Below, piece after piece: positions 34,277 to 43,859 of a stretch of DNA of 64,000 bases. The position numbers and the translations under genes were made by a program. The stretch lies in the NCBI GenBank assembly GCA_002433025.1, contig DJGZ01000020.1:35189-99188 (forward strand), in the 5' to 3' direction. Origin of the DNA: Bacteroidales bacterium UBA5833 (lineage in GTDB: Bacteria; Bacteroidota; Bacteroidia; Bacteroidales; Lentimicrobiaceae). The notes under the pieces were generated by a model, which was not told where the DNA came from, did no database searches, and worked only from the letters and a program-made list of their open reading frames with translations. Position 1 is the first letter of the stretch. The number at the start of each line of letters is the position of its first letter.

Positions 34277-35566
34277 TTAATCTGATTTTTGCTGATCTGC
34301 AGAGATCAGCACCTTGTCGATGCGGTTACCATCCATATCCATTATTTCAATGGTATACCCCATAAAAGAAAATTTATCCCCCGTTTCCGGAATTTTGCCA
34401 AGGTGATCAATCACAAATCCGGCGACAGTTGAATAGTCTGTTTCTTCAAAATCAACGTCAAAATTCTCAATCAACTCTGTTAATATATCGGCCGGCACAT
34501 CACCGCCAACCAGCCAGGATCCGTCTTCCCGCTGAAAGACATCCCTGTCATCTTTTTCTTCAAAATCGGGAAACTGCCCCAAGAGGCTTTCAATCATGTC
34601 GTGGAGGGTAATAATGCCCTCAAATCCGCCGTATTCATTGACAATGAAACAAATCCGGTCTCCATCCTGCCTGAGTGTTGTCAGGACTTTTGATGAGTGG
34701 GCTGATTCCGGTAAAATAGCAGGTTCAACGATGATTTCCGAAAGGTTAAAATCAGGGGAGTCATTTAACCTCCTGTAAAACTCCCGCTGATAGAAAAATC
34801 CGGCGAAATTATCAATATTGCCCCTGCAGCAAACCACCTTGCTGTGCCTGAAGCCTGTAACCAACTTTTTTATATCTTCCTTGGAACTGTTCAGGTCAAT
34901 CCATTCCACTTCGGTCCTGTGGGTCATAAAGTGTCTGGCTCTTTTGTCCGAAAAGTAAAAGAGTTTGTCATGGATAATTTTCTGTTCTTTTTCTATCACT
35001 CCAACCAGGGAGGCATTCTTCAGCATATTTCTGAGTTCGGCTTCTGTGATTGCGTCTTCTTTTTGCCTGATGCCGAGCAAGCGGTTGATAAAGCCGGTGG
35101 ATCCGGAGAGCAACTTTACGAAAGGATAGAACAGCTGGCTGAATATCAGAATCACCTGCGCTACTTTGACGGCGGTTTTTTCAGGTTTGCTGAGGGCCAT
35201 GGTTTTGGGAACCAGTTCACCGAAGACGATGGAAACATAGGTTATTATTACCACGGTGAGGGTAAGTGCGATTTCATAATCATAGGGTTCCATCCAGCTG
35301 ACCCTTCTGAAAAAGGGTGTGAAATCATCTGCCAGGTTCATCCCTCCGTATACGCCGGTGACTATGCCGATCAGGGTGATCCCAACCTGTATGGCAGACA
35401 GAAAACTGTCAGGGTTTTTCAGCAGTTTCATGGCTGCTCCGGCTCCTTTGCTGCCATCCTTAGCAGCCTGCTGCAGCCGCTCAGGCTTGCTTGATACCAG
35501 CGCAATTTCAGAAAGGGCAAAAAAGCCGTTGAGCAGTATCAATAACGAAAGTATCAGAATTTCCAT
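34277..35566 (-). CDS. CNNM/CBS/CorC_HlyC family transporter (hemolysin-related)
   Basis: 429 residues. An N-terminal DUF21/CNNM membrane domain (about 1-190) has LLILLNGFFALSEIALVSSK, the NPDSFLSAIQVGITLIGIVTGVYGG segment (in two helices) and VFGELVPKTMAL. A CBS pair (about 205-335) has DLNSSKEDIKKLV and VNEYGGFEGIITLHDMIE. A C-terminal CorC_HlyC domain (about 345-425) follows with GSWLVGGDVPADILTELI and STVAGFVIDHLGKIPETGD. Members mediate Mg2+ or Co2+ efflux or Na+/Mg2+ exchange. The historical hemolysin label is not supported as a function. It is convergent with the DedA gene and monocistronic. Confidence 0.93.
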   Translation of the reverse strand: MEILILSLLILLNGFFALSEIALVSSKPERLQQAAKDGSKGAGAAMKLLKNPDSFLSAIQVGITLIGIVTGVYGGMNLADDFTPFFRRVSWMEPYDYEIALTLTVVIITYVSIVFGELVPKTMALSKPEKTAVKVAQVILIFSQLFYPFVKLLSGSTGFINRLLGIRQKEDAITEAELRNMLKNASLVGVIEKEQKIIHDKLFYFSDKRARHFMTHRTEVEWIDLNSSKEDIKKLVTGFRHSKVVCCRGNIDNFAGFFYQREFYRRLNDSPDFNLSEIIVEPAILPESAHSSKVLTTLRQDGDRICFIVNEYGGFEGIITLHDMIESLLGQFPDFEEKDDRDVFQREDGSWLVGGDVPADILTELIENFDVDFEETDYSTVAGFVIDHLGKIPETGDKFSFMGYTIEIMDMDGNRIDKVLISADQQKSD

Positions 35567-35881
35567 TTTTTATGATTATGAAAACCGGAGTGTAGCCTGG
35601 TTTAGCATTTCCCTGATGTATTTAATTCAGATCCTCCCTCTTTACCTGACGGTTCCCGCATTTACGCCTATTGCGTTTTGCAAAATTATCCTAAGTTTGG
35701 TAATTCTGTAAAATACTTTTATTGAATTCTTTAACAGCTGCAAATAACAAGGGGACAAATAAAGAAAAACCCCGGCGGAGCAGCCGGGATTTAACATTAT
35801 TAACCAAAAAAAGCAGAAAGTATTGCCGGCCTGATGCGTTGACCTTCTCCTGTCCGGCCCTGAGATAAACGAGTCTCTTTA
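35567..35881. other. Intergenic region between DUF2807 and CorC-like genes
   Basis: 315 bases. Apart from the terminator of the DUF2807 gene, I see no gene or repeat here. Confidence 0.6.
35765..35788 (-). terminator. Terminator of the DUF2807 gene
   Basis: CCCGGC (35771-35776) pairs with GCCGGG (35783-35788) around a 6-base loop. On the minus strand it is followed by G and five T residues. It lies about 94 bases past the stop of the minus-strand gene. Confidence 0.75.
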
Positions 35882-36613
35882 TTAATTTACACGCACAACC
35901 TTGCCAGATCCTGAAATCCGGCTGTCAACACTTGGGAAGCCTCTGTAGTAAATATTCGCGCTTCCGCTGATGCTGGCTTTTAAAAACTCAGCCACACTGA
36001 CTTCTGTAGTGCCGGAGCCGCTGATGCTGATATTGGCAGTTTCGCTGAGCAGTCCGAAAGCGTAGATATCTCCAGAACCCGAAACGGTGAAGTTTTCAGT
36101 AATGGTGGTCCCTTCAAGGGAAATTTTTCCGCTTCCCGATATGGAAGCCCTTACCGCATTGGCAAAAACTTCAGCATCGACACTTCCTGATCCTGAGATG
36201 CTGACATCAAAAACATCGGTTACTATGGGGGTTTCAGCATAAAGGTTTACTGAGCCCGATAAACGGATGTTGTTATAGAAGGCTGAGGAGATGTAAATCT
36301 TAATGGTTTCGTGGCGTCCGAGACCGGCGCCGTTTTCCAGCTTTATCTTCAGCTCATTGCCGCTGACGTAAGTTTCAATGGCGTCAAGCACGTTTGCCTG
36401 GGCCTCAATGGTAAGGTCACTCACGGGACTCTGTACAATGTAAACATCAGCCGGGATGGCTACCGAAATATCCCGGTGCGTTGGTACAACTCGGGTTTCG
36501 CTGTAAACAGGACCTGTTCCGCGGATGTTGTTCCATCCATCTCCTTCGCAGGAAGTCAGAAATAGGGACAGCGCAATAAAGGGCAGTAAGCGGAGGTAAT
36601 TCAACGTTTTCAT
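35882..36613 (-). CDS. DUF2807 (GIN-domain) lipoprotein
   Basis: 243 residues with a lipoprotein signal (LPFIALSLFLTSC, Cys22). The mature part is a DUF2807/putative auto-transporter adhesin head GIN domain: a right-handed beta-helix with repeating ISGSG steps (VSISGSGSVDAEVFANAVRA, SISGSGKISLEGTTI, TVSGSGDIYAFG, ISISGSGTTEVS, ISGSANIYYRGFPSVDSRISGSG in sequence along the helix). Each turn is about 18-20 residues. The family is common on Bacteroidota surfaces; a binding role is guessed from the fold but not established. It is monocistronic, with a terminator downstream. Confidence 0.87.
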   Translation of the reverse strand: MKTLNYLRLLPFIALSLFLTSCEGDGWNNIRGTGPVYSETRVVPTHRDISVAIPADVYIVQSPVSDLTIEAQANVLDAIETYVSGNELKIKLENGAGLGRHETIKIYISSAFYNNIRLSGSVNLYAETPIVTDVFDVSISGSGSVDAEVFANAVRASISGSGKISLEGTTITENFTVSGSGDIYAFGLLSETANISISGSGTTEVSVAEFLKASISGSANIYYRGFPSVDSRISGSGKVVRVN

Positions 36614-36982
36614 ATCTGTAAATTTTAGTTGTGGCAGGCTGAATTATCGCAAAGAAAAATTCATGCCAGATTTGAATTTCAGGTTACAAATTTGCAAACG
36701 GGGTCAACCTTTTACAAATAAAGGTCGGCAAACAGTAGGATTTGACAGTTGAAACGCGGAATCATGCAGTTGAAAGGGAGGTCGGGGATGATTGAGGCAA
36801 GCATTGAAGTGTGTTTACCCCTGTCCATTTTATTCCGCAGGCTGAGGCAATTGGTGCAGAAATGGTACAATTTTATACCGGAAACAGCAGGCAAAAAAAA
36901 CCAGGACCGTACCTTAAAGTACAGCCCTGATCTGAAAATGAAGAAGAAAATCACCCTCCTTCTCCCGAAGGTTTATTCCTGC
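36614..36982. other. Intergenic region upstream of DUF2807 gene
   Basis: 369 bases. It contains the terminator of the large T9SS gene near its right end. The rest shows no ORF I would support, no tRNA and no repeat. Confidence 0.55.
36893..36929 (-). terminator. Terminator of the large T9SS cargo gene
   Basis: CAGGACCGTAC (36902-36912) pairs along all 11 positions with GTACAGCCCTG (36919-36929) if G-T wobbles are allowed, around a 6-base loop. Eight T residues follow on the minus strand (36893-36900). Confidence 0.88.
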
Positions 36983-39900
36983 TTATTTAACTATCAGCTT
37001 TTGTTGTTTGATTCCATCCCCGGTCTGAATCACAAGCAGATATGTTCCGCTGGCGACGTTATTCAGGTTGAGACGGTGGCTGTCACCGGTAATGCGTGCC
37101 TGCAGTTTCAGGGAGCCATCCATGGTGAAGAGCAACACATTTGCTCCGTTGCAGTTGCTGATGGTTACACTTTCCGATGCCGGGTTGGGATAAATTACCA
37201 CGCTGCCTGTTTCAACAATTCCGGTGCCGACGCCGACGTAATTGATCACGTTGGAGAATGAGAATGTGGATTGGCCGGTTGTATAGAATGCGGTTACAGC
37301 ATAAACATACATATCATTTTCATCGGGCGGCCAGGTTGTGTCGTTAAAGGTAGTTAAATCAAGGGTTGCAGCGTTAAGCAGGGGCCAGGTTGCAACATTG
37401 GCAATATCCGTAAGTCTGCCAAAGCTGATGTTATAGCCGGTTAATGCCCTGCCCTGTAGTTGAGATGTGGCATCTGTCATCACCTGCGGCCGGATCAGGA
37501 AGGTTCCCATTCCGCCTACAATCCCTGATAACGGGGCAATATCGCCGCCTGCATATTTGTAGCGGGCATACTCTGTAACTACCTCGGTTGAGTCCCATCC
37601 CAGGTAACTTGACTGGGCCGGGGTGCCATTCCAGTAAATCATGGCATAATGATCACCCTCAAGGGTAATGTTCGGCACCGGCACATGAATCCATGCATCC
37701 ATTCCTGACATAAATTCCCCGCTGCTGACAATCAGGTTGTAATCTTCATCAAAGATATCCAGTCTCATCGGTTGAGCGGTGGTCAGGGGCGAGTATTTAG
37801 CCCAGTAAAGATCAAAGCCGGTAATGGTTGCGGGCTCCTCAAACGGGATGTAGTTTCCGAGCCATACCTCTTCTCCGGTTTCACCGGCCCAACCCTGTTC
37901 GTGCACGCCATCCTCAAAAACAAGTGTATGCTGGGCTGCGGAAGTGGGGGTATTCCAGGTTACTTCCATGCTGCCGGTTACCGGTTCAGCCATAACAATA
38001 TAAGGGATCAGCATGGCTTCGTTGAGCACGATTTCACCTAGGTCAATATCAGAATCAGCTACAACAACAGGCGCCATATAAGTTGCATAACCATCTGCAG
38101 CAATACTGATCTGATAGGTATTCTGGCTGTAAACATTTTCGAGCAGAAATTCCCCGTTAGTGCCTGTAAACCCAGCATATGTATTATAACCGGAAAGTGT
38201 GATTGCTGCATTTTCAATGCCAATCCCCGGATTATCGATGCCTGAAACGGTACCTGAAATATTCACCAGGGCCAGTTCTCCCATCACAAAATCGAGGGTA
38301 GTGGTATTGTTCAGCGTAACCTGAAGCGGGTGGGTCACCGCGGTAAAGCCGAATTTATCAGCGGTTGCAGGATAGGTTCCGGCCGGGATATAAGGGAGTT
38401 CGTACATTCCGTCAGCATCGGTATGCGTAACAATATTCAGCTGTTCAACTGTTACTGATGCGCCTTCAATGGGTGCGCCATCGGGGTCGGTTACAGTACC
38501 TGCGGCTGCGCCGAGTTGATCGTTAAAGATAAAGCGTGCAAAAGGACTCATGTAATACTGTCCTCCGCCCTGAGGGTTAAAGGGATCAGGAGGGTTTGTA
38601 TATCCATTTATTAGCAAGGTTGAGGCAAACGTAGTACCATAGCTCCAGAAAAACTGATTCATGCTTGTATGATCAGCAATCTTTTCAACCAGAATCGCAA
38701 TATTCTTGGTGGGATCATTGTAATTTATGGGCGTAGAGAAAGGTATGTAAATGGTTTGATGCCCGCTTAAAAAAGTGAGGTTGCCGTCAAATACGGGGAT
38801 AAGGTCACCTGCCGGCACCCATCCGTTGTTGAGTTCAGGTATATCGGTCAGACCTGCCCAGATACGGACCGGAACATTCAGTTCATCCTGGGCAAACCAG
38901 TAATCCCATGAAATACCAAAGATAACTCCTTCCTGTCCGATTTCCTCATTTGTATAGATGGTCTCCGATAAGGAGTGATTGTAGGCCATATCAATCGGTA
39001 TCTCCAGGGTAATTGATTTCTCACCTGTCAATCCAAAAGTCGATTGTGACGGAACGCCTGAGAGAACCAGCACATCGCTGACATTATTCTCAGGAGACTG
39101 GTCATTGGTCAGTTCAACTTCGGCATAGATGTGGTATTCTCCTATTTCAGGAAAGGTATAGGAGAGCGTAAAGGAAATTTCTTCCTGGAAATCTATCTCC
39201 TCGCCGGGAAGCGAGAAAACTTCCAATGGGTTTTCGGTTCCTACCATTAGTTTAACCCTGTATGATGCAGCCGGAAGTGTCTCAAGCCCGTTGTTGCGGA
39301 TGGTCAGGGAGAATTCAGAGCTTTCGCCCATCATATATAGGCGGTCTCCGTCAAACGCTTTTACCTTAAGGTCAAAATCATCATAATGAACTGAAATATT
39401 CTGCCCCAGGATGTAGTCTAACTGTACCATTCCTGACCATGCGTAGGGATTTGATATAAAGTCAACGAAAGCGATTCGACCGGTATGACCGGCGAAGGCT
39501 GCCATATCAACAGTATATTCACCAAATTGCATTGAGTTAAGTACCGGAGTCATAAGGTGAATCCATTCATTGGTCCCATCTTCCTTCCACAGGATCTGTA
39601 AATCGCCGGGCCACCACATGCTTGAAACGGCATAGAAGGAGAAGGATGCATTGGAACCTACATCCAGACGGGTAGTTACGAGGGTATCGCTAAATCCGGC
39701 CTGCACCATACAAACCGCACTGTAATTACCGCTGAATCCACCATTATTTTGCCCCCAGTTTATACCGGCGATCCAGTTTTCGGGAGGGAAACTCCCTTCA
39801 AAATCTTCGAAGAATGCATCAAAAGGATACACATATTTTTCGAAGCTTGCAGTATTATCCGGTTCAGGGCCCTGATCTTCAGGAATAGAGGCTTCCAGGG

Positions 39901-41521
39901 TGTATTGTCCGGGTTCGGTTGCGGTCCATGGTAGCTGAACCCAGGCTGTATCCGCGGTGTTGAGCAGACCGGTGCTGCGTGTACCAATTACATTGCCGTT
40001 GGCCTTGAAAGTAACCGTTTTTTCCTGGGCCTGAGATCCTAAATTCTGAATGTTTGCACTCAGGATGGTGGTATTGTTCTGGAAAATAGTAGTAAGGCTG
40101 CTGGTAAAGTCCAGGATTGCCAGGTCGTCTTCAACAGGGGTGACGCACGAAATAAAAGCTACCCATCCGGAATTTTCTTCCCATCCCGGGCCCTGGAAAT
40201 GTATTGTAAGGGCTCCTTCCGAATTGAGCGCTGTGAGTACCCCGGGGCTGTTTGCGCCGGTCCAGTTGCCCAGCAGGTTGGCGCTGGTGCTGGTTCCGTC
40301 GTATACCTTAAATCCACCATAGCTTGCATTAAATTCAAGAAAAGTCAGCCTTACCCTGTCGCCTGCATTGGCCGGATAAATGGTGGTCACAGCGTTGTCA
40401 TTCATTCCGAAATTGCCTTCAAGTCCTCCGGCATCGGTAAATGTTGCACCGCAGGAGGTAATGGTTTGGGTACCTGTGGCCGGCATGGGATAAACAGTAC
40501 CTAAGTTGTAAATGGTTCTTGTTTTGCTGTTGTTGCCGGAGAACGGGTCGCCAGCTAATGAAACAGTAGCTGTGATTTCATGGGATGATACTACTGAAAA
40601 ATCAGCCGGGGTAATAAAAGTATATTGAGCAATCTGGTTTGGAGCAAGTGTAAGAGAGGTTACAGTTTCTGTAACAGGAGATCCGCCATTGATGGAATAG
40701 CTCACCTGAAATCCGGTTTCCGTATAGATCCCTTCATTTTTTATTGAAATTGTAATTGACTCTGAAGAAGTGAGGTTCTGCGAAGATGCCGGGGAGTCAA
40801 TACTTACCATCGCCATATCATTATCCAGGCCATCTCCGTAAAGGGCAAAAGCCAGGTTAAAATTAGACCAGGTCATGTAGGAAGCCGGCGTCCAGTCGGT
40901 GTAACCGTATCCATAACCATCTCCCGGGTTTTTCCATTGGTATTCACCTTCAATGGTCAAGCTTTCATGACTTAACCACCCCCAGCGGTTTGATACAGTA
41001 AAATCGGAAACTGCCTGAACACCTATCCAGTAATGTCCTGCGGTCAGGTTTATTACTGAGGGTAACATGATCTCATAACGGTAAAGATGGGTACCTGCAT
41101 CAATGGGTAAAGCGTTGTAGCCGGTAAAATTCTCAAAAGAATGCAGGATATTTCCGGGAATTCCGCCATTGTCGGCGTACAGGTAAATATTAAATGCATC
41201 TATAGGAGTACCCGTCCATTCCCAGTACTGACCTGCAATATCAATGTAGCGGATTCCCCATGCGCCGCCTGCCGGGACCACGAAATCATCAGCAGCGATG
41301 CAGGAATAACTTAAATTTCCGGGGTCAGTATAAGCATTACTGACAATTGAACCCCCTGCGAGCGGATAAAACTGGTCATAAATTACCTGCCCGTTACGGT
41401 TAGCAGTCTGCTGCGGAGGTCTGCCGGTCTCTTTGTAAACAGCCGTTTGACTGATCGCCTGCAATCCAAGCGATAAAAAAATTATCGCTGAAAGCAGTTT
41501 TGAAACGATTAACTTTTTCAT
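36983..41521 (-). CDS. Giant secreted multidomain protein with T9SS type A sorting domain
   Basis: 1512 residues with a signal peptide (LLSAIIFLSLGLQAISQ). Residues about 45-235 form a jelly-roll-like N domain. CARDB-like beta domains follow (DNDMAMVSIDSPASSQNLT). About 354-459 is CUB-like (ITSCGATFTDAGGLEGNFG ... YGGFKVYDGTSTSANLLGNW). Two carboxypeptidase-regulatory-like domains lie near 1007-1085 (AAGTVTDPDGAPIEGASVTV) and 1085-1160. The last 75 residues are the T9SS type A domain (VIYPNPASESVTISN ... SGTYLLVIQTGDGIKQQKLIVK). No catalytic domain is recognised, so it is probably an adhesive or structural surface protein. A 66-residue ORF ends 21 bases upstream. Confidence 0.88.
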   Translation of the reverse strand: MKKLIVSKLLSAIIFLSLGLQAISQTAVYKETGRPPQQTANRNGQVIYDQFYPLAGGSIVSNAYTDPGNLSYSCIAADDFVVPAGGAWGIRYIDIAGQYWEWTGTPIDAFNIYLYADNGGIPGNILHSFENFTGYNALPIDAGTHLYRYEIMLPSVINLTAGHYWIGVQAVSDFTVSNRWGWLSHESLTIEGEYQWKNPGDGYGYGYTDWTPASYMTWSNFNLAFALYGDGLDNDMAMVSIDSPASSQNLTSSESITISIKNEGIYTETGFQVSYSINGGSPVTETVTSLTLAPNQIAQYTFITPADFSVVSSHEITATVSLAGDPFSGNNSKTRTIYNLGTVYPMPATGTQTITSCGATFTDAGGLEGNFGMNDNAVTTIYPANAGDRVRLTFLEFNASYGGFKVYDGTSTSANLLGNWTGANSPGVLTALNSEGALTIHFQGPGWEENSGWVAFISCVTPVEDDLAILDFTSSLTTIFQNNTTILSANIQNLGSQAQEKTVTFKANGNVIGTRSTGLLNTADTAWVQLPWTATEPGQYTLEASIPEDQGPEPDNTASFEKYVYPFDAFFEDFEGSFPPENWIAGINWGQNNGGFSGNYSAVCMVQAGFSDTLVTTRLDVGSNASFSFYAVSSMWWPGDLQILWKEDGTNEWIHLMTPVLNSMQFGEYTVDMAAFAGHTGRIAFVDFISNPYAWSGMVQLDYILGQNISVHYDDFDLKVKAFDGDRLYMMGESSEFSLTIRNNGLETLPAASYRVKLMVGTENPLEVFSLPGEEIDFQEEISFTLSYTFPEIGEYHIYAEVELTNDQSPENNVSDVLVLSGVPSQSTFGLTGEKSITLEIPIDMAYNHSLSETIYTNEEIGQEGVIFGISWDYWFAQDELNVPVRIWAGLTDIPELNNGWVPAGDLIPVFDGNLTFLSGHQTIYIPFSTPINYNDPTKNIAILVEKIADHTSMNQFFWSYGTTFASTLLINGYTNPPDPFNPQGGGQYYMSPFARFIFNDQLGAAAGTVTDPDGAPIEGASVTVEQLNIVTHTDADGMYELPYIPAGTYPATADKFGFTAVTHPLQVTLNNTTTLDFVMGELALVNISGTVSGIDNPGIGIENAAITLSGYNTYAGFTGTNGEFLLENVYSQNTYQISIAADGYATYMAPVVVADSDIDLGEIVLNEAMLIPYIVMAEPVTGSMEVTWNTPTSAAQHTLVFEDGVHEQGWAGETGEEVWLGNYIPFEEPATITGFDLYWAKYSPLTTAQPMRLDIFDEDYNLIVSSGEFMSGMDAWIHVPVPNITLEGDHYAMIYWNGTPAQSSYLGWDSTEVVTEYARYKYAGGDIAPLSGIVGGMGTFLIRPQVMTDATSQLQGRALTGYNISFGRLTDIANVATWPLLNAATLDLTTFNDTTWPPDENDMYVYAVTAFYTTGQSTFSFSNVINYVGVGTGIVETGSVVIYPNPASESVTISNCNGANVLLFTMDGSLKLQARITGDSHRLNLNNVASGTYLLVIQTGDGIKQQKLIVK

Positions 41522-41542
41522 GAGTTAAAGTTTAGTGATTGT

Positions 41543-41743
41543 TTATTGGTTTTCAGTATTCTTTATTTTGGGTACTTCCCCTGTTTTACCTTCAGCCGGC
41601 ATTGGATTTTCCGCAGGGCTTTTAAACTCTGAAACACCAGACAGAATTTTTGAAAGCGCTGCATTTTCATTGTTGAGTTTGTCTATGAAGTTTTTAAGTT
41701 CCTGCTCAACCGGATCAGATGCCACGGTTTTCTTTGTGTTCAT
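41543..41743 (-). CDS. Small hypothetical protein upstream of the giant T9SS gene
   Basis: 66 residues, starting MNTKKTVASDPVEQELKNF. I do not recognise the family. Residues about 10-38 look like a soluble amphipathic helix (VEQELKNFIDKLNNENAALS). The tail is rich in Pro, Lys and Glu (PAENPMPAEGKTGEVPKIKN). It has no signal peptide and no cysteine. The stop is 21 bases before the ATG of the 1512-residue cargo gene on the same strand, so the two are very likely cotranscribed. The alternative ORF on the other strand (41535-41858) has no better features. It could be a regulatory peptide, a chaperone-like partner or a chance ORF. Confidence 0.55.
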   Translation of the reverse strand: MNTKKTVASDPVEQELKNFIDKLNNENAALSKILSGVSEFKSPAENPMPAEGKTGEVPKIKNTENQ

Positions 41744-41990
41744 AATGCTTTATTTTCGGCACAAAACTCGACAGTGCATCACCTATTCCCTAATATTTAT
41801 GGTTAACAAAAAACCTACAGGCATTAATGGCCGGGTAACATTATTGCTACAATTTTGATAAAGAATTGCTAAACAGCATGTTGAAAGGAAATGCTTTCAA
41901 TTATTTTATACCGTAGGTTAGGGAAGGGAGGAAGTTTGGGAAATAAATACTGACCCGAAAAGTGGTCAGATAAGGGTGTTTTCTTTCGGT

Positions 41991-43712
41991 TTATCCGAGT
42001 TGCTGCAATAAACTTACAAGATTCTCATCCCTGGTTATTCCCAGTTTTTTTCTGAGTCTGGCGCGGGCCACCTGTATGCTTTTCAGCGACTGGAATGTAA
42101 TGGAAGAAATATCCTTGGTGGTCATATTTAACCTGAGGAAGGCACAGAGCTTTATTTCATTCGGGGTGAGGTCGGGATACTTTTCACCCAGCTTCTGATA
42201 AAAATCCTGATGCACATTCTGGAACCTGACTTCGAATTCGTTCCAAACGGTATTGTCGATGTTCGATTTCATTTCACGGATGATTTCCTGCACTACCGTT
42301 CTGTTTTCAGGCAACAGCATATGCCTGATTGCCAGCAGTTTTTCGGTAATGGATGCAAGAAATTCATTTTTATTCACGAGGTACATTACATGTGTGGCCA
42401 GTTCCTTATTGCGGTAATCCAGTTCCAGTTCAAGGTTTTGTTTTTCCAGGGTCAGGTTTTTTTGCTCCAGTTCCAGGCTCTCTTTCACCAGTTTTACCTG
42501 CCTCATCTTAATGCGCTGGTTCCGGTTGATCAGGTAGAGAATTACAACGGTGAAAAGGAATATGCCGGCTATAATCAGATAGATCAATGATTTTCGTTCT
42601 TTTTTTGCAAGCGCTATTTCCTGCTGTAATTCCGCTTCCTTCCGCAGTTTTTCATACTGGTACTGTAGTTCAAGGCGTGCGGTCTGATGTAGTTTTTCAC
42701 TATCCAGGATACTGTCGTGCAGTTGCTTGAAAAGCTTATGCATTTCCAGTGCTTTGTCAAATTCTCTGGTCTTCTCATAGGTTTGCGACAGAAAATCTGC
42801 TGAGAGCATTTCAGATTTCAGGTTTTTTGATTTCCTGCTGTAATTCAACGCTTTTTGTAAAAAATCAATGGCAATTTTATAATTTCCCCGCTCAAATTCA
42901 AGGTTTCCAAGGTTGTTGTTCACCTGGGCCAGCCCGGCTGTATCTTTAATAATTTCCCTGATATCGGCTGATTTTATGTAGTACTCATAAGCCTTCTGAT
43001 AATTTTTCTCTTCCTTGAAGATGATCCCCAGGTTATTATATAGCACGGCATCGTATGCAATTTTCCCTAACTGTTTGTTCAGCCCGAGCGCCACTTCAAA
43101 ATATTCCCTTGCCTTTCCAAACTCTTCGAGTGCAACATGAACCGACCCCAGGTTCAGCACAAAAACAAACAGGGTCTCAGTGGCATCAGTTTTTTGCGCA
43201 CTTTGACTGAGTTTTTTAATAATTGTATATCCCTTTTCAAAGTATTCCTTTGATTTTAAATAATTTTCCATGGAGAAATAGGACAGTCCTATATCGCCAT
43301 AAGCCAGGGCTGTTTGTGTTTCAATTTTAGCAGTATCGTGTGCTGAAGCGCGGATAATATCGTAATGTAACAGAACTTTAAACAGATATTCAAGCGAAAT
43401 ATCATAGTTCCCGTTTTTATAAAACAGCCGGTTTAACTTATAGTAAATGCCGGGGATATAGCGGTTTTCATATTCAGGGACAACCCGTGAAAGTGCCTTA
43501 TTGTAATAGTAAAGTGCTGAGTCATGCTGGTCAAGCCTGGCATAATGATCGCCGGTTTCGACCAACAGCCTTATAGCCGTAGTGTCTGCGGAGGCGGCAG
43601 CAGCAAGGGTCTTCAGGCTGTCGGCAGGCCCTGCAGTAAGTTTACAGCATGGAGGCATGATCCACAATACAGTGAATACAGCAAAACCAAATATGCCGCC
43701 TGATTTTTTCAA
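41991..43712 (-). CDS. Membrane TPR protein with LuxR-type helix-turn-helix
   Basis: 573 residues from a TTG start (43712); no ATG precedes the export signal KKSGGIFGFAVFTVLW. Residues about 35-345 hold at least six tetratricopeptide repeats (ARLDQHDSALYYYNKALS, YGDIGLSYFSMENYLKSKEY, NNLGNLEFERGNYKIAIDFL). One transmembrane helix lies near 377-395 (SLIYLIIAGIFLFTVVILYL). A coiled coil follows (LELEQKNLTLEKQNLELEL). A GerE-like DNA-binding domain ends the protein (LTPNEIKLCAFLRLNMTTKDIS, then SIQVARARLRKKLGI). These one-protein sensors, with periplasmic TPRs and a cytosolic HTH, are common in Bacteroidota. Target genes are unknown; the adjacent T9SS cargo genes are candidates. Confidence 0.85.
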   Translation of the reverse strand: MKKSGGIFGFAVFTVLWIMPPCCKLTAGPADSLKTLAAAASADTTAIRLLVETGDHYARLDQHDSALYYYNKALSRVVPEYENRYIPGIYYKLNRLFYKNGNYDISLEYLFKVLLHYDIIRASAHDTAKIETQTALAYGDIGLSYFSMENYLKSKEYFEKGYTIIKKLSQSAQKTDATETLFVFVLNLGSVHVALEEFGKAREYFEVALGLNKQLGKIAYDAVLYNNLGIIFKEEKNYQKAYEYYIKSADIREIIKDTAGLAQVNNNLGNLEFERGNYKIAIDFLQKALNYSRKSKNLKSEMLSADFLSQTYEKTREFDKALEMHKLFKQLHDSILDSEKLHQTARLELQYQYEKLRKEAELQQEIALAKKERKSLIYLIIAGIFLFTVVILYLINRNQRIKMRQVKLVKESLELEQKNLTLEKQNLELELDYRNKELATHVMYLVNKNEFLASITEKLLAIRHMLLPENRTVVQEIIREMKSNIDNTVWNEFEVRFQNVHQDFYQKLGEKYPDLTPNEIKLCAFLRLNMTTKDISSITFQSLKSIQVARARLRKKLGITRDENLVSLLQQLG

Positions 43713-43755
43713 AAACCGGAATTTCAGAAAGATAAGTTTAAAATATTATGATTAG

Positions 43756-43763
43756 CAAAGTTA
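43756..43763 (-). promoter_or_regulatory. Candidate -7 element (TAACTTTG) of the TPR-HTH gene
   Basis: On the minus strand TAACTTTG matches TAnnTTTG and lies 43 bases before the TTG start. No clear TTG box is at the expected distance upstream. Confidence 0.35.
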
Positions 43764-43859
43764 AAAAAAACACGATTCGTTTGCTTTCTGTAAATGGATT
43801 TACAGGGATTTTGGTATTTTAGATGTTTGAATCCGTTAAAGCGCCACAATCCTTATCCT

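Noticed and set aside
34277..35566. Hemolysin activity for the CorC/HlyC protein
   Set aside because: The label is historical. The CNNM-CBS-CorC architecture indicates divalent-cation transport, with no toxin domain.
36749..37261. 170-codon ORF across the T9SS gene end and terminator
   Set aside because: It crosses a clear terminator and the C-terminal sorting domain of the minus-strand gene, and lacks coding character.
41535..41858. 107-codon plus-strand ORF overlapping the small ORF before the T9SS gene
   Set aside because: It has no family match, and its position opposite a tightly spaced upstream ORF favours the minus strand.
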